Shown piece after piece: positions 46,988 through 53,550 of a DNA stretch of 53,550 nucleotides (within the stretch, counting starts at the first letter, position 1; each line of letters begins with the position of its first letter). The notes under the pieces are model-generated. The model ran no database searches and was not told the DNA's origin. It saw only the letters and a program-made list of their open reading frames with translations. This DNA is from Sphaerisporangium rufum (lineage in GTDB: Bacteria > Actinomycetota > Actinomycetes > Streptosporangiales > Streptosporangiaceae): the NCBI RefSeq assembly GCF_016863395.1, contig NZ_BOOU01000033.1, positions 1-53,550 of the forward strand, written 5' to 3'. Made by a program: the position numbers and the translations under genes.

Positions 46988-47001
46988 TGGAAGCGCTCCC
47001 A
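46988..47001. promoter_or_regulatory. Degenerate CebR box
   Basis: TGGAAGCGCTCCCA differs from the box consensus by one base. A second weaker copy (TGAGAGCGCTTCTC) lies at 47029-47042. Both are part of the hairpin arms at 46990-47040. Confidence 0.55.
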
Positions 47002-47040
47002 CCTGAGCCGCGTAGGCATCTTCCCAGGTGAGAGCGCTTC
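46990..47040. terminator. 18-bp inverted repeat after second GH1 gene
   Basis: Bases 46990-47007 (GAAGCGCTCCCACCTGAG) pair with 47023-47040 in 16 of 18 positions around a 15-nt loop. It may terminate GH1 transcription. Its arms contain CebR-like sites. Confidence 0.6.
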
Positions 47041-47043
47041 TCG

Positions 47044-47061
47044 GCTTGCGCTAGCGCAAGC
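47044..47061. promoter_or_regulatory. 18-bp perfect palindrome, possible operator
   Basis: GCTTGCGCTAGCGCAAGC is its own reverse complement. The CGCTAGCG centre resembles LacI-family operators, and no other palindrome of this length without spacer occurs nearby. The protein that binds it is unknown. Confidence 0.45.
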
Positions 47062-47244
47062 ATGCCCGCTCGTCAACCCGGCGCGGCGCCCGGGGCCGGC
47101 CCGCACCACGACGGCCGGCCGCGCGCCGGGCGGCCGTCGTGCCTTCGCGCGGCGGTCCGGGTCCGGGCCGCCGGGCGAGGTGCGGTTTCGGGCCGGGGAC
47201 GCCCCGGAGCCAGGCGTCCGTACCCGATCTTTCCGACCCGCCGA

Positions 47245-47274
47245 TTGACGCGCCCGGCCGGCAGGCTCTAGCTT
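47245..47274 (+). promoter_or_regulatory. Candidate promoter of the aldose epimerase gene
   Basis: TTGACG (47245-47250), an 18-bp spacer and TAGCTT (47269-47274). The perfect CebR box begins 9 bp further and covers the start site, the same layout as at cebE. Confidence 0.55.
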
Positions 47275-47283
47275 GTGGCGCTA

Positions 47284-47297
47284 TGGGAGCGCTCCCA
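47284..47297. promoter_or_regulatory. CebR/CelR box 3
   Basis: TGGGAGCGCTCCCA, perfect, just downstream of the epimerase promoter and 125 bp before its GTG. Confidence 0.92.
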
Positions 47298-47421
47298 CCT
47301 GCTGCTCACGCCTCGGCCAAATTTTGATCACCGGGCGGTCACGGTGGATGATGGAGCGCCGTCAGCCGGATGTGAGCACCGCATCCGCCGAATTCACCCC
47401 GTTGATCGAGAGGATGCCCCC

Positions 47422-48318
47422 GTGCCTCAGTTCGTGCTCCGTGGTGGCGGGTACCACGCCGAGATAACCGAAGCAGGCGCCGCGCTGCGGGTGCTGAGGC
47501 ACGGTTCGCGCGATCTGGTGGCCGACTGGCCGGAGGGCGGGCCCGTCCCCCACTACAGCGGCACGCTGCTCGCTCCCTGGCCCAACCGGGTGGCCCGTGG
47601 GCGGTACACCTTCGCCGGCGAGCCGCTGGAGGTGCCGGTGAACGAGCCCGAGCGCGGTCACGCCCTGCACGGGCTGGTGGCCTTCGCCCCGTGGGAACTC
47701 GTGGAGGTGCCGGCCGGCGACGGCGACCGCGCGTTCGTCCGGCTCGCGCACACCATCGAGCCGACCCCCGGCTACCCGTTCCGGCTGGCGCTGCAGGTCC
47801 GCTACGCGGTCGGGCCGGACGGCCTGACCACCACCCTCACCGCCGAGAACGTCGGTGACGGGCCCGCTCCCTACGGCTGCGGCCCGCACCCCTGGCTGAT
47901 CGCCGACGCCGGCCAGGAGGCCACCTGGCGGCTCGGCCTGCCCGCCGAGCGGGTGCTGCGCACCGACGAGGTCCTCATCCCCACCACCCTGGAGCCGGTG
48001 GCCGGTACCACCTACGACTTCCGCACCCCCCGCCCGCTCGGCGACACCTCGCTGGACGAGGCGTTCACCGGTCTGGCCGCCGACGCCGACGGCCTGGCGC
48101 GGGTGGCGGTGACCGGCCCGGCCGGCGGCGTGGAGATCTCCTGGGATCCGCAGGTCCTGCCGTGGGTCCAGGTGTGCACGGGCAGCGGGTTCGGCCAGCG
48201 GGGCCTGGCGGTCGAGCCGATGACCTGCCCACCGGACGCCTTCAACTCCGGAACCGACGTCATCGTGCTCGCACCCGGCGACAAGCATGAGGCGGCCTGG
48301 ACCATCACCGCCCGCTGA
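47422..48318 (+). CDS. Aldose 1-epimerase family protein
   Basis: From GTG 47422 (GAGAGGA 8 nt upstream) the protein has 298 residues. It has the galactose mutarotase fold with H80 and H83 in ERGHALHG, H156 in YGCGPHPW and catalytic base E265 in GLAVEPMTCP. It interconverts alpha and beta anomers of an aldose, which would speed use of the beta-glucose released from cellobiose by BglC. A perfect CebR box in its promoter places it in the cellobiose regulon. A longer frame to 47275 would put the box inside the coding region and has no ribosome-binding site. Confidence 0.9.
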   Translation: MPQFVLRGGGYHAEITEAGAALRVLRHGSRDLVADWPEGGPVPHYSGTLLAPWPNRVARGRYTFAGEPLEVPVNEPERGHALHGLVAFAPWELVEVPAGDGDRAFVRLAHTIEPTPGYPFRLALQVRYAVGPDGLTTTLTAENVGDGPAPYGCGPHPWLIADAGQEATWRLGLPAERVLRTDEVLIPTTLEPVAGTTYDFRTPRPLGDTSLDEAFTGLAADADGLARVAVTGPAGGVEISWDPQVLPWVQVCTGSGFGQRGLAVEPMTCPPDAFNSGTDVIVLAPGDKHEAAWTITAR

Positions 48319-48377
48319 GCCATGGCGCCGCGGCCCGGCGCGCCGGCCCGCCCCCACCCAGAAAGACTTTCATAACG

Positions 48378-49376
48378 ATGGAGAGCAAGACCAAGCGCCG
48401 GCTGACCACGGCGCAACTGGAGGAGCTGATCCTCGAGGCGACGGGCACGGGGGTGACCTCGACAGAAGAGCTCACCGACGGGTTCGCCAACGCGGTGTGG
48501 CGGATCGCCCTGGCCGACGGCCGCCAGGTCGTGCTGAAGGCCGCCCCGCCGCCGGATCTGCCGCAGCTCCGCTACGAGCGCGAGCTGCTGCGCACCGAGG
48601 CCATGGTGTACCACCTGGCCACCCCGGCCGGGGTGCCGCTGGCCCGGCTGCTGCACTCGGCGTTCGACCACCCCCGGCTGGGCGGCGACTTCCTGGTGCT
48701 GTCCGCGCTGGACGGGGTGCCCTGGAACCAGGCCACCGGCCTGTCCGACGCCGACCAGGCCGCGCTGCGCCACGAGCTGGGCGCCCACCTGGCCCGCCTG
48801 CACACCATCCCGGGCGAGGGCGTCTTCGGCTATCCCTACGCCGGGCTCACCGGGCCCACCTGGCGCGACGCGTTCCTGGTCATGACCGGCGCCCTGCTGG
48901 ACGACGCCGTGCGGTACGAGACCACGCTGCCCTGCTCGCTGCTGGACATCGCCGCGGCCGTCCACGGCGACGCGCACCTGCTGGAGGAGGTGACGGCCCC
49001 GGTGCTGGTGCACGCCGACGTCTGGCCGGGCAACGTGTTCCTCACCCCGCCGTCGGCCGGGCGGCCGCGCATCCAGGCGATCATCGACCTGGAGCGCGCC
49101 TTCTGGGGGGATCCGCTGGCCGACTTCGTCACTCCGACGATCTTCGGCGAGCTGCGGGAGGACGATCCGATCGTCGCGGGCTACCGGCAGGCGGGCGGCG
49201 TGCTCGAGTTCACCCCGCAGGCCAGGCGGCGGGAGGCCATGTACCGCGTCTACCTCTACCTGCTGATGCTCATCGAAGAGACGCCGCGGGGGTACCCCGA
49301 GGAGTCCTACCGGCGGATCCGCGACCTGTCCACCGAGGGCCTGACGCAGAGCCTGGCGTATCTCAGGCAGCGCTGA
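48378..49376 (+). CDS. APH-family phosphotransferase, probable sugar or metabolite kinase
   Basis: The 332-residue protein has the aminoglycoside-phosphotransferase kinase fold: DGFANAVWRIALADGRQVVLK (phosphate-binding and Lys K54), catalytic loop VHADVWPGN with D214 and N219, and metal-binding D237 in AIIDLERAFWGDPLADF. The family includes antibiotic kinases, fructosamine, choline and sugar kinases. Placement after a CebR-controlled epimerase favours a sugar-related substrate over antibiotic resistance, but the substrate cannot be read. It lies 59 bp after the epimerase, probably in one transcript. Confidence 0.85.
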   Translation: MESKTKRRLTTAQLEELILEATGTGVTSTEELTDGFANAVWRIALADGRQVVLKAAPPPDLPQLRYERELLRTEAMVYHLATPAGVPLARLLHSAFDHPRLGGDFLVLSALDGVPWNQATGLSDADQAALRHELGAHLARLHTIPGEGVFGYPYAGLTGPTWRDAFLVMTGALLDDAVRYETTLPCSLLDIAAAVHGDAHLLEEVTAPVLVHADVWPGNVFLTPPSAGRPRIQAIIDLERAFWGDPLADFVTPTIFGELREDDPIVAGYRQAGGVLEFTPQARRREAMYRVYLYLLMLIEETPRGYPEESYRRIRDLSTEGLTQSLAYLRQR

Positions 49377-49455
49377 ACCCTCCCCGGCCGCCGCGGCCGT
49401 CCCGCGCGCACGCAGCGGTGGCCGAGCGGCCGGGACAGCCGGCGACGCGCGGGGA

Positions 49456-49488
49456 GCGCCGCCCAGGGACCGGGTCCCCGGACGGCGC
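49456..49488. terminator. Hairpin between convergent kinase and membrane-protein genes
   Basis: GCGCCG (49456-49461) pairs with CGGCGC (49483-49488) and the GGGACCGGGTCCC core between them is itself palindromic, giving a stable interrupted hairpin between convergent genes. Confidence 0.5.
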
Positions 49489-49505
49489 GAGTCGCGGCCC
49501 GCACG

Positions 49506-50051
49506 TCAGGCCCGGTTCTGGTGGTTGTGGCCGCCGGCCACCAGCCGGTCGGACTCCCGCTGCCCCGGCACCGCCGGGTGCGGCTGCGTGCTCGTCCCGG
49601 CGGGCTCGGCATCGCGACGCTCGGCGTCCCGGCTCAGGACGTCGCGGCGCTCGGCACGGTCGTCCACACCGTCACCGTCCCGGTCGTGCGCCGGCCCGGC
49701 GGGAGCCGTCGCGACCGGCGCGGACTTCTCGGTCCGCTCGTCGGCCAGCCGCTGCTCCAGGCGGCGCTTCTCCTCCTCCAGGCGCGCGACGCGGTCCCGG
49801 GTCTCCATCCGGGCCTCGCGCAGCTTGCGGCGCTTGGCGCCCGAGCGGCGCATGCCCGCGGCCAGCGCCATGAGGCCGATCAGGAAGACGGCCGCGGTCG
49901 CCGCCCCGGCCAGGAAGAGCTCCAGCCGGCTCAGCTCCAGCGTCCGGTCCAGTACCGTGACCGTCGACACGGCACCGGCGGCGCCGTCGTTGGCCACCGC
50001 CACGACCGCCGCGCCGGCGAGCACGATCAACAGCAGGCCCAGCACGATCAT
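49506..50051 (-). CDS. Small membrane protein with coiled-coil, unknown function
   Basis: From ATG 50051 (GGAGGTCAC just before it) the protein has 181 residues. It has two membrane helices, MIVLGLLLIVLAGAAVVAV and LELFLAGAATAAVFLIGLMA, then a charged coiled coil (RKLREARMETRDRVARLEEE then KRRLEQRLADERTEKS) and an acidic, disordered tail with DRDGDGVDD, which resembles a calcium-binding motif. The layout resembles LapA-type membrane proteins with cytoplasmic coils. No function is known. A longer upstream frame is low-complexity and rejected. Confidence 0.75.
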   Translation of the reverse strand: MIVLGLLLIVLAGAAVVAVANDGAAGAVSTVTVLDRTLELSRLELFLAGAATAAVFLIGLMALAAGMRRSGAKRRKLREARMETRDRVARLEEEKRRLEQRLADERTEKSAPVATAPAGPAHDRDGDGVDDRAERRDVLSRDAERRDAEPAGTSTQPHPAVPGQRESDRLVAGGHNHQNRA

Positions 50052-50250
50052 GTGACCTCCCAGGTCGCCTCCATACGCCCCTCCGCGGGGCCCGACACCC
50101 GACTGCCCCCGGCGGCGCGGGGTATTCCTCCGCGGGGCCGCCGGTGCCGGGATTCCGGGTCCGCGCGCCCGCCCGCCGCCGCGCGGATCGTACGGTGGTC
50201 GTAGCAGGCGCGCCCGCGAGCCGGGGCGCCGATCATGACGGGTGGTGACG

Positions 50251-51504
50251 ATGCCGATCACGCCTACCGCCGGCGACCGGCCGGCCACCTGCGTCATCGC
50301 CGGCGGCGGCCCGGCCGGTGCGATGCTGGCGCTGCTGCTGGCCCGGGCCGGGGTGCCGGTCACCCTGCTGGAGAAGCACGCCGACTTCCTGCGCGACTTC
50401 CGCGGCGACACGATCCACCCCTCGACGCTGGAGATTCTGGACGAGCTGGGGCTGGGCCCGGCGTTCGACCGGCTGGCGCCGCGCCGGGTCGAGACCCTGT
50501 CGATCCGGCTGGACGACGGGGTGGTCCGGGTGGCCTCGCTGCGCCGCCTGCGGTCCCGCCACCCCTACATCGCCTTCGTCCCACAGTGGGACTTCTTGAC
50601 CATGCTCACCGAGGCGGCCCGGCGCCATCCCACCTTCCGGCTGATCATGGAGGCGGAGGTCACCGGCCTCATCCGCGAGGGCGGCGCGGTGCGCGGCGTG
50701 CGCTACCGCGACCGCGACGGCGAGCACGAGCTGCGGGCGGCGCTCACGGTGGGGGCCGACGGGCGCCACTCGGCGGTGCGCCGGGCCGCCGGGCTCGCGC
50801 CGGTGGAGTTCGGCGCGCCGATGGACGTGGTGTGGTTCCGGCTGCCCCGCGAGGAAAGCGACCCCGACGAGGCCTTCCTGCGGCTGTCGGCGGGGCGGTT
50901 GATGGTCGCCATCGACCGCGGATCCTACTGGCAGCTCGCCTACGTCATCCCCAAGGGCGGCTTCGGCGCGCTGCGGGACCGCGGTGTCCAGGCGCTGCGG
51001 GCGTCGGTGGGCGAGCTCCTTCCCTTCCTCGCCGGGCGCACCGGCGCGCTGGCCGGGTTCGAGGAGGTGGGAATGCTGCGGGTCCGGCTGAACCGGGTGC
51101 ATCGCTGGCACCGGCCGGGACTGCTGCTGATCGGCGACGCCGCCCACGCGATGTCCCCGGTGTTCGGCATCGGGATCAACCTGGCCGTGCAGGACGCGGT
51201 GGCCGCCGCCAACCTGCTCGCCGGGCCGCTGCTGGCCGGCCGGGTCCCCGAGTCGGCGCTGCGGGCGGTGCGACGCCGCCGCGCCGCGCCGACGGCGATC
51301 ACCCAGTTCGTCCAGCAGGTGGTGCAGGACCGGCTGATCAGACCGGCGCTGGACGCCGCGGCCCGGCCGCCGCGGCTGCCGCGCGACCTGGCCGGCCTCC
51401 CGGTCGCCGGCGCCCTCATCCGCCGGTTCATCGGCCTCGGCGTCCAGCCCGAGCACGTCCGCTCACCGCGGGCCCGGCAGGCCGGCACTCCCCCGCGATG
51501 CTGA
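50251..51504 (+). CDS. FAD-dependent aromatic-type monooxygenase
   Basis: From ATG 50251 (GGGTGG 5 nt upstream; GTG at 50242 is also possible) the protein has 417 residues. The FAD Rossmann motif is CVIAGGGPAGAMLALLLARA, the DG motif is VGADGRHSAVRRAAG and the second FAD motif GLLLIGDAAHAMSPVFGIG. These belong to the PHBH-type class A flavoprotein monooxygenases. It has no short-chain substrate signature that I recognise. It is transcribed alone, between the divergent membrane gene and aroG, and may hydroxylate a phenolic or polyketide substrate. Confidence 0.9.
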   Translation: MPITPTAGDRPATCVIAGGGPAGAMLALLLARAGVPVTLLEKHADFLRDFRGDTIHPSTLEILDELGLGPAFDRLAPRRVETLSIRLDDGVVRVASLRRLRSRHPYIAFVPQWDFLTMLTEAARRHPTFRLIMEAEVTGLIREGGAVRGVRYRDRDGEHELRAALTVGADGRHSAVRRAAGLAPVEFGAPMDVVWFRLPREESDPDEAFLRLSAGRLMVAIDRGSYWQLAYVIPKGGFGALRDRGVQALRASVGELLPFLAGRTGALAGFEEVGMLRVRLNRVHRWHRPGLLLIGDAAHAMSPVFGIGINLAVQDAVAAANLLAGPLLAGRVPESALRAVRRRRAAPTAITQFVQQVVQDRLIRPALDAAARPPRLPRDLAGLPVAGALIRRFIGLGVQPEHVRSPRARQAGTPPRC

Positions 51505-51604
51505 TCGCGGCCCGCCCGGGAACCCCGGCGGGACCGGGATCGGACCGGAAAGCGGCTACCGCGCACCGGGAAAGCTTTCTCAGCCTGTGGACACGGTCTC
51601 GGTG

Positions 51605-51620
51605 GCACCGGCATCGGTGC
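51605..51620. promoter_or_regulatory. Inverted repeat in the aroG promoter region
   Basis: GCACCG-GCAT-CGGTGC (51605-51620) lies directly before TAACCT (51623-51628). If aroG is leaderless this repeat is in the promoter spacer and would be an operator; otherwise it is a leader hairpin. Confidence 0.4.
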
Positions 51621-51634
51621 AATAACCTTGGTCC

Positions 51635-52975
51635 GTGAGCGCCGAACCCATAGATCTCGATTCGTGGCGGGACCTTGCCGCCGCCCAGCAACCGGACTGG
51701 CCGGACCGCTCCGCGCTCGAGGCCGTCGTCTCCGAGCTGCAGGGCCTGCCGCCGCTGGTCTTCGCCGGCGAGTGCGACGAGCTGAAGGACCGGATGGCGG
51801 CCGTCGCCCGCGGCGAGGCCTTCGTCCTGCAGGGCGGAGACTGCGCCGAGACCTTCGCGGGCGCCACGGCGGACAACGTCCGCAACAAGCTGAAGACCCT
51901 GCTGCAGATGGCCATCGTGCTCACCTACGCGGGCCGGGTGCCGGTGGTGAAGATCGGCCGGCTGGCCGGGCAGTTCGCCAAGCCCCGGTCCAAGCCGACC
52001 GAGATCCGCGGCGGCGTCGAGCTGCCCGCCTACCGCGGCGACATGGTGAACGGCTTCGACTTCACCCCCGAGTCCCGCCGCCCCGACCCGGCCCGGCTGC
52101 TGCGCGCCTACCACTCCTCGGCGGTGACCCTCAACCTCACCCGGGCCTTCACCAAGGGCGGGTACGCCGACCTGCACCAGGTGCACGCCTGGAACCAGGA
52201 CTTCGTGGCCGAGTCGCCGGCCGGCCGGCGCTACGAGCAGCTGGCCCGCGAGATCGACCAGGCGCTGGCGTTCATGCACGCCTGCGGGGCCGACCCCGAC
52301 GAGTTCCACACCGTGGAGTTCTACTCCTCCCACGAGGCGCTGATCCTGGACTACGACCGGGCGCTGACCCGGATCGACTCGCGTACCGGGCTGCCCTACG
52401 ACGTGTCGGCGCACATGGTGTGGATCGGCGAGCGCACCCGGCAGCTCGACGGCGCCCACGTGGACTTCTTCAGCCGCATCCGCAACCCGATCGGGGTCAA
52501 GCTCGGGCCGACCACCAGCCCCGAAGAGGCGCTCACCCTGATCGAGCGGCTGAACCCGGCCAACGAGCCGGGCCGGCTCACCTTCATCTCCCGGATGGGG
52601 GCCTCGCGGGTGCGTGACGCGCTGCCTCCGCTGGTGGAGAAGATCCGGGCCAGCGGCGCCCAGGTGGCCTGGATCTGCGACCCCATGCACGGCAACACCT
52701 TCGAGGCGCCGAGCGGGCACAAGACCCGGCGGCTGGACGACGTGCTGGACGAGGTGGCCGGCTTCTTCGAGGTGCACCGCGCCCTCGGCACCCACCCCGG
52801 CGGCATCCACATCGAGTTCACCGGCGACGACGTCACCGAGTGCGTGGGCGGCGGGCACCCGATCGTCGAGGAGGACCTGGCGCTGCGGTACGAGACCGCC
52901 TGCGACCCGCGGCTGAACCGCGGCCAGTCGCTGGACCTGGCCTTCCGGGTGGCCGAGCTCTACCGCTCCGCCTGA
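51635..52975 (+). CDS. aroG: 3-deoxy-D-arabino-heptulosonate 7-phosphate synthase, class II
   Basis: The 446-residue protein is a class II DAHP synthase: QGGDCAETF (metal Cys at about 70), the PVVKIGRLAGQFAKPRS loop that binds phosphoenolpyruvate, KLGPTTSP, CDPMHGNT, GGIHIEFTG and CDPRLN. It condenses phosphoenolpyruvate and erythrose 4-phosphate in the first shikimate-pathway step. It begins with GTG and no ribosome-binding site; TAACCT ends 7 bp before it, so a leaderless mRNA is possible. It is a single gene here. It ends within the hairpin at 52974-53028. Confidence 0.95.
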   Translation: MSAEPIDLDSWRDLAAAQQPDWPDRSALEAVVSELQGLPPLVFAGECDELKDRMAAVARGEAFVLQGGDCAETFAGATADNVRNKLKTLLQMAIVLTYAGRVPVVKIGRLAGQFAKPRSKPTEIRGGVELPAYRGDMVNGFDFTPESRRPDPARLLRAYHSSAVTLNLTRAFTKGGYADLHQVHAWNQDFVAESPAGRRYEQLAREIDQALAFMHACGADPDEFHTVEFYSSHEALILDYDRALTRIDSRTGLPYDVSAHMVWIGERTRQLDGAHVDFFSRIRNPIGVKLGPTTSPEEALTLIERLNPANEPGRLTFISRMGASRVRDALPPLVEKIRASGAQVAWICDPMHGNTFEAPSGHKTRRLDDVLDEVAGFFEVHRALGTHPGGIHIEFTGDDVTECVGGGHPIVEEDLALRYETACDPRLNRGQSLDLAFRVAELYRSA

Positions 52976-53028
52976 CCGGCCGGGCCGGCGGCGCGGGCCC
53001 TTCAGGCGGGGCCCCCGCGTCGCCGGTC
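52974..53028. terminator. Hairpin between convergent aroG and thioredoxin genes
   Basis: GACCGGC (52974-52980) pairs with GCCGGTC (53022-53028) and inside it CGCGGGCCC (52992-53000) pairs with the GGGGCCCCCGCG region (53008-53019) around TTCAGGC. The outer arm overlaps the aroG stop. Confidence 0.6.
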
Positions 53029-53041
53029 ACCGCCAACGGCG

Positions 53042-53440
53042 TCAGGGACGCCGGCCGTCCTCCGGGCCCTCGGCCCGGCCGGAGTCGATGTCGGCCGCGA
53101 TCTCCTTGCGGATCGACTCCATGTCCAGCGCGCGCACCTGGCCGATCAGGTCCTCCAGCGCGGCCGGGGGCAGCGCGCCGGGCTGGGCGAAGACCACGAT
53201 GCCGTCCCGGATCGCCATGATGGTCGGGATCGAGCTGATCTCGAAGCCCTCGGCCAGGCCGCGCTCGGCGTCGGTGTCGATCTTGCCGAACTTGATGTCC
53301 TCGTGCTTCTCGGACGCCTTTTCGAAGACCGGCGCGAAGGTGCGGCACGGCCCGCACCAGGAGGCCCAGAAGTCGAGCAGGACGATCCCCTCGTCGGCGA
53401 TCTCGTTGAAGTTGCTCTCTGTCACCGCGATGGTCGCCAC
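53042..53440 (-). CDS. trxA: Thioredoxin
   Basis: From GTG 53440 (GAGGGG 7 nt upstream) the protein has 132 residues with the thioredoxin active site WASWCGPCR (C29, C32) and the cis-Pro loop SSIPTI. A C-terminal extension of about 20 residues follows the usual domain (RKEIAADIDSGRAEGPEDG). It reduces disulfides in the cytoplasm. A longer frame from 53488 lacks a better site. A GC-rich inverted repeat (near 53525-53545) lies upstream at the window edge. Confidence 0.9.
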   Translation of the reverse strand: MATIAVTESNFNEIADEGIVLLDFWASWCGPCRTFAPVFEKASEKHEDIKFGKIDTDAERGLAEGFEISSIPTIMAIRDGIVVFAQPGALPPAALEDLIGQVRALDMESIRKEIAADIDSGRAEGPEDGRRP

Positions 53441-53550
53441 TGGTGGTCCCCTCGTCTCGTCGCTTGTCTCGTCGATCGAGACAACCACCTTCCCACGCCG
53501 CGCATTCCTGGGCTGTGTCTATTGGCGCGCGCTCCGCGCGCTGCGTTCGG

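Larger units (their letters stand above)
46873..47421. other. Intergenic region between second GH1 and aldose epimerase
   Basis: No gene is supported. It carries the end of the tandem repeat, an inverted-repeat hairpin with degenerate CebR boxes (46990-47040), an 18-bp perfect palindrome (47044-47061), a TTGACG promoter and a perfect CebR box (47284-47297). Confidence 0.6.

Noticed and set aside
1-53550. tRNA, rRNA, prophage or integrative element
   Set aside because: No tRNA-like cloverleaf with conserved TTCRA, no rRNA segments and no integrase, transposase or phage genes were seen.

Overview
The window is a GC-rich actinomycete chromosome segment: third-position-GC-rich genes, many GTG and TTG starts, 4-bp GTGA overlaps, a c-di-AMP (ydaO-type) riboswitch in front of a secreted cell-wall enzyme, and Streptomyces/Thermobifida-type malEFG and cebEFG sugar loci. 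My inference is a filamentous actinomycete (Streptomyces, Streptosporangiales or Actinomadura-like); no rRNA or tRNA is present to place it better. No phage, IS element or CRISPR array was seen. About 40 genes are supported.

Layout. 1-1.2 kb: the end-truncated start of a DUF2247-like gene and a probable lipoprotein. 1.2-6.1 kb: a ROK-family regulator divergent from a tightly coupled Entner-Doudoroff operon (edd-glk-eda), closed by a perfect hairpin. 6.4-10.6 kb: two tandem paralogous MFS sugar-type transporters and a PfkB-family sugar kinase. 10.7-12.1 kb: a TetR regulator and an azoreductase that share one operator motif (CGGAC-N4-GTCCG). 12.2-19.1 kb: a GlxA/AraC regulator with a divergent cupin, a ferredoxin-reductase-like flavoprotein with GTP cyclohydrolase I, a cysteine-rich HTH regulator, a NarL-type two-component pair and two small membrane proteins.

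19.1-26.7 kb: a maltose/maltodextrin locus (malE-malF-malG-alpha-glucosidase-LacI regulator) divergent from an ABC ATPase that probably energises it. 26.8-30.5 kb: an ACT-domain protein, a secreted beta-helix protein and an orphan histidine kinase. 30.6-37.2 kb: the most unusual locus. One 686-residue protein fuses a CMP-sialate cytidylyltransferase, a KdsC-like HAD phosphatase and a NeuB-like synthase. It is followed by a GT2 glycosyltransferase, a polysialyltransferase-like protein and two convergent putative glycosyltransferases. I infer production of a nonulosonic-acid polymer, plausibly a Kdn-containing teichulosonic acid of the cell wall.

37.2-39.0 kb: a gene-free repeat-rich stretch, then a promoter, the c-di-AMP riboswitch and a CHAP-domain hydrolase. 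39.1-49.4 kb: a cellobiose regulon (cebE-cebF-cebG-bglC-cebR, a second GH1 enzyme, an aldose epimerase and a phosphotransferase) marked by three perfect TGGGAGCGCTCCCA boxes plus degenerate copies. 49.5-53.5 kb: a membrane protein, a flavin monooxygenase, a class II DAHP synthase and a thioredoxin.

Taken together, the window is rich in carbohydrate uptake (maltodextrin, cellobiose, MFS sugars), supplies glucose phosphorylation and the Entner-Doudoroff route, and contains one surface-glycan factory. Operators, hairpins and promoters were read by eye and no alignments or searches were run.
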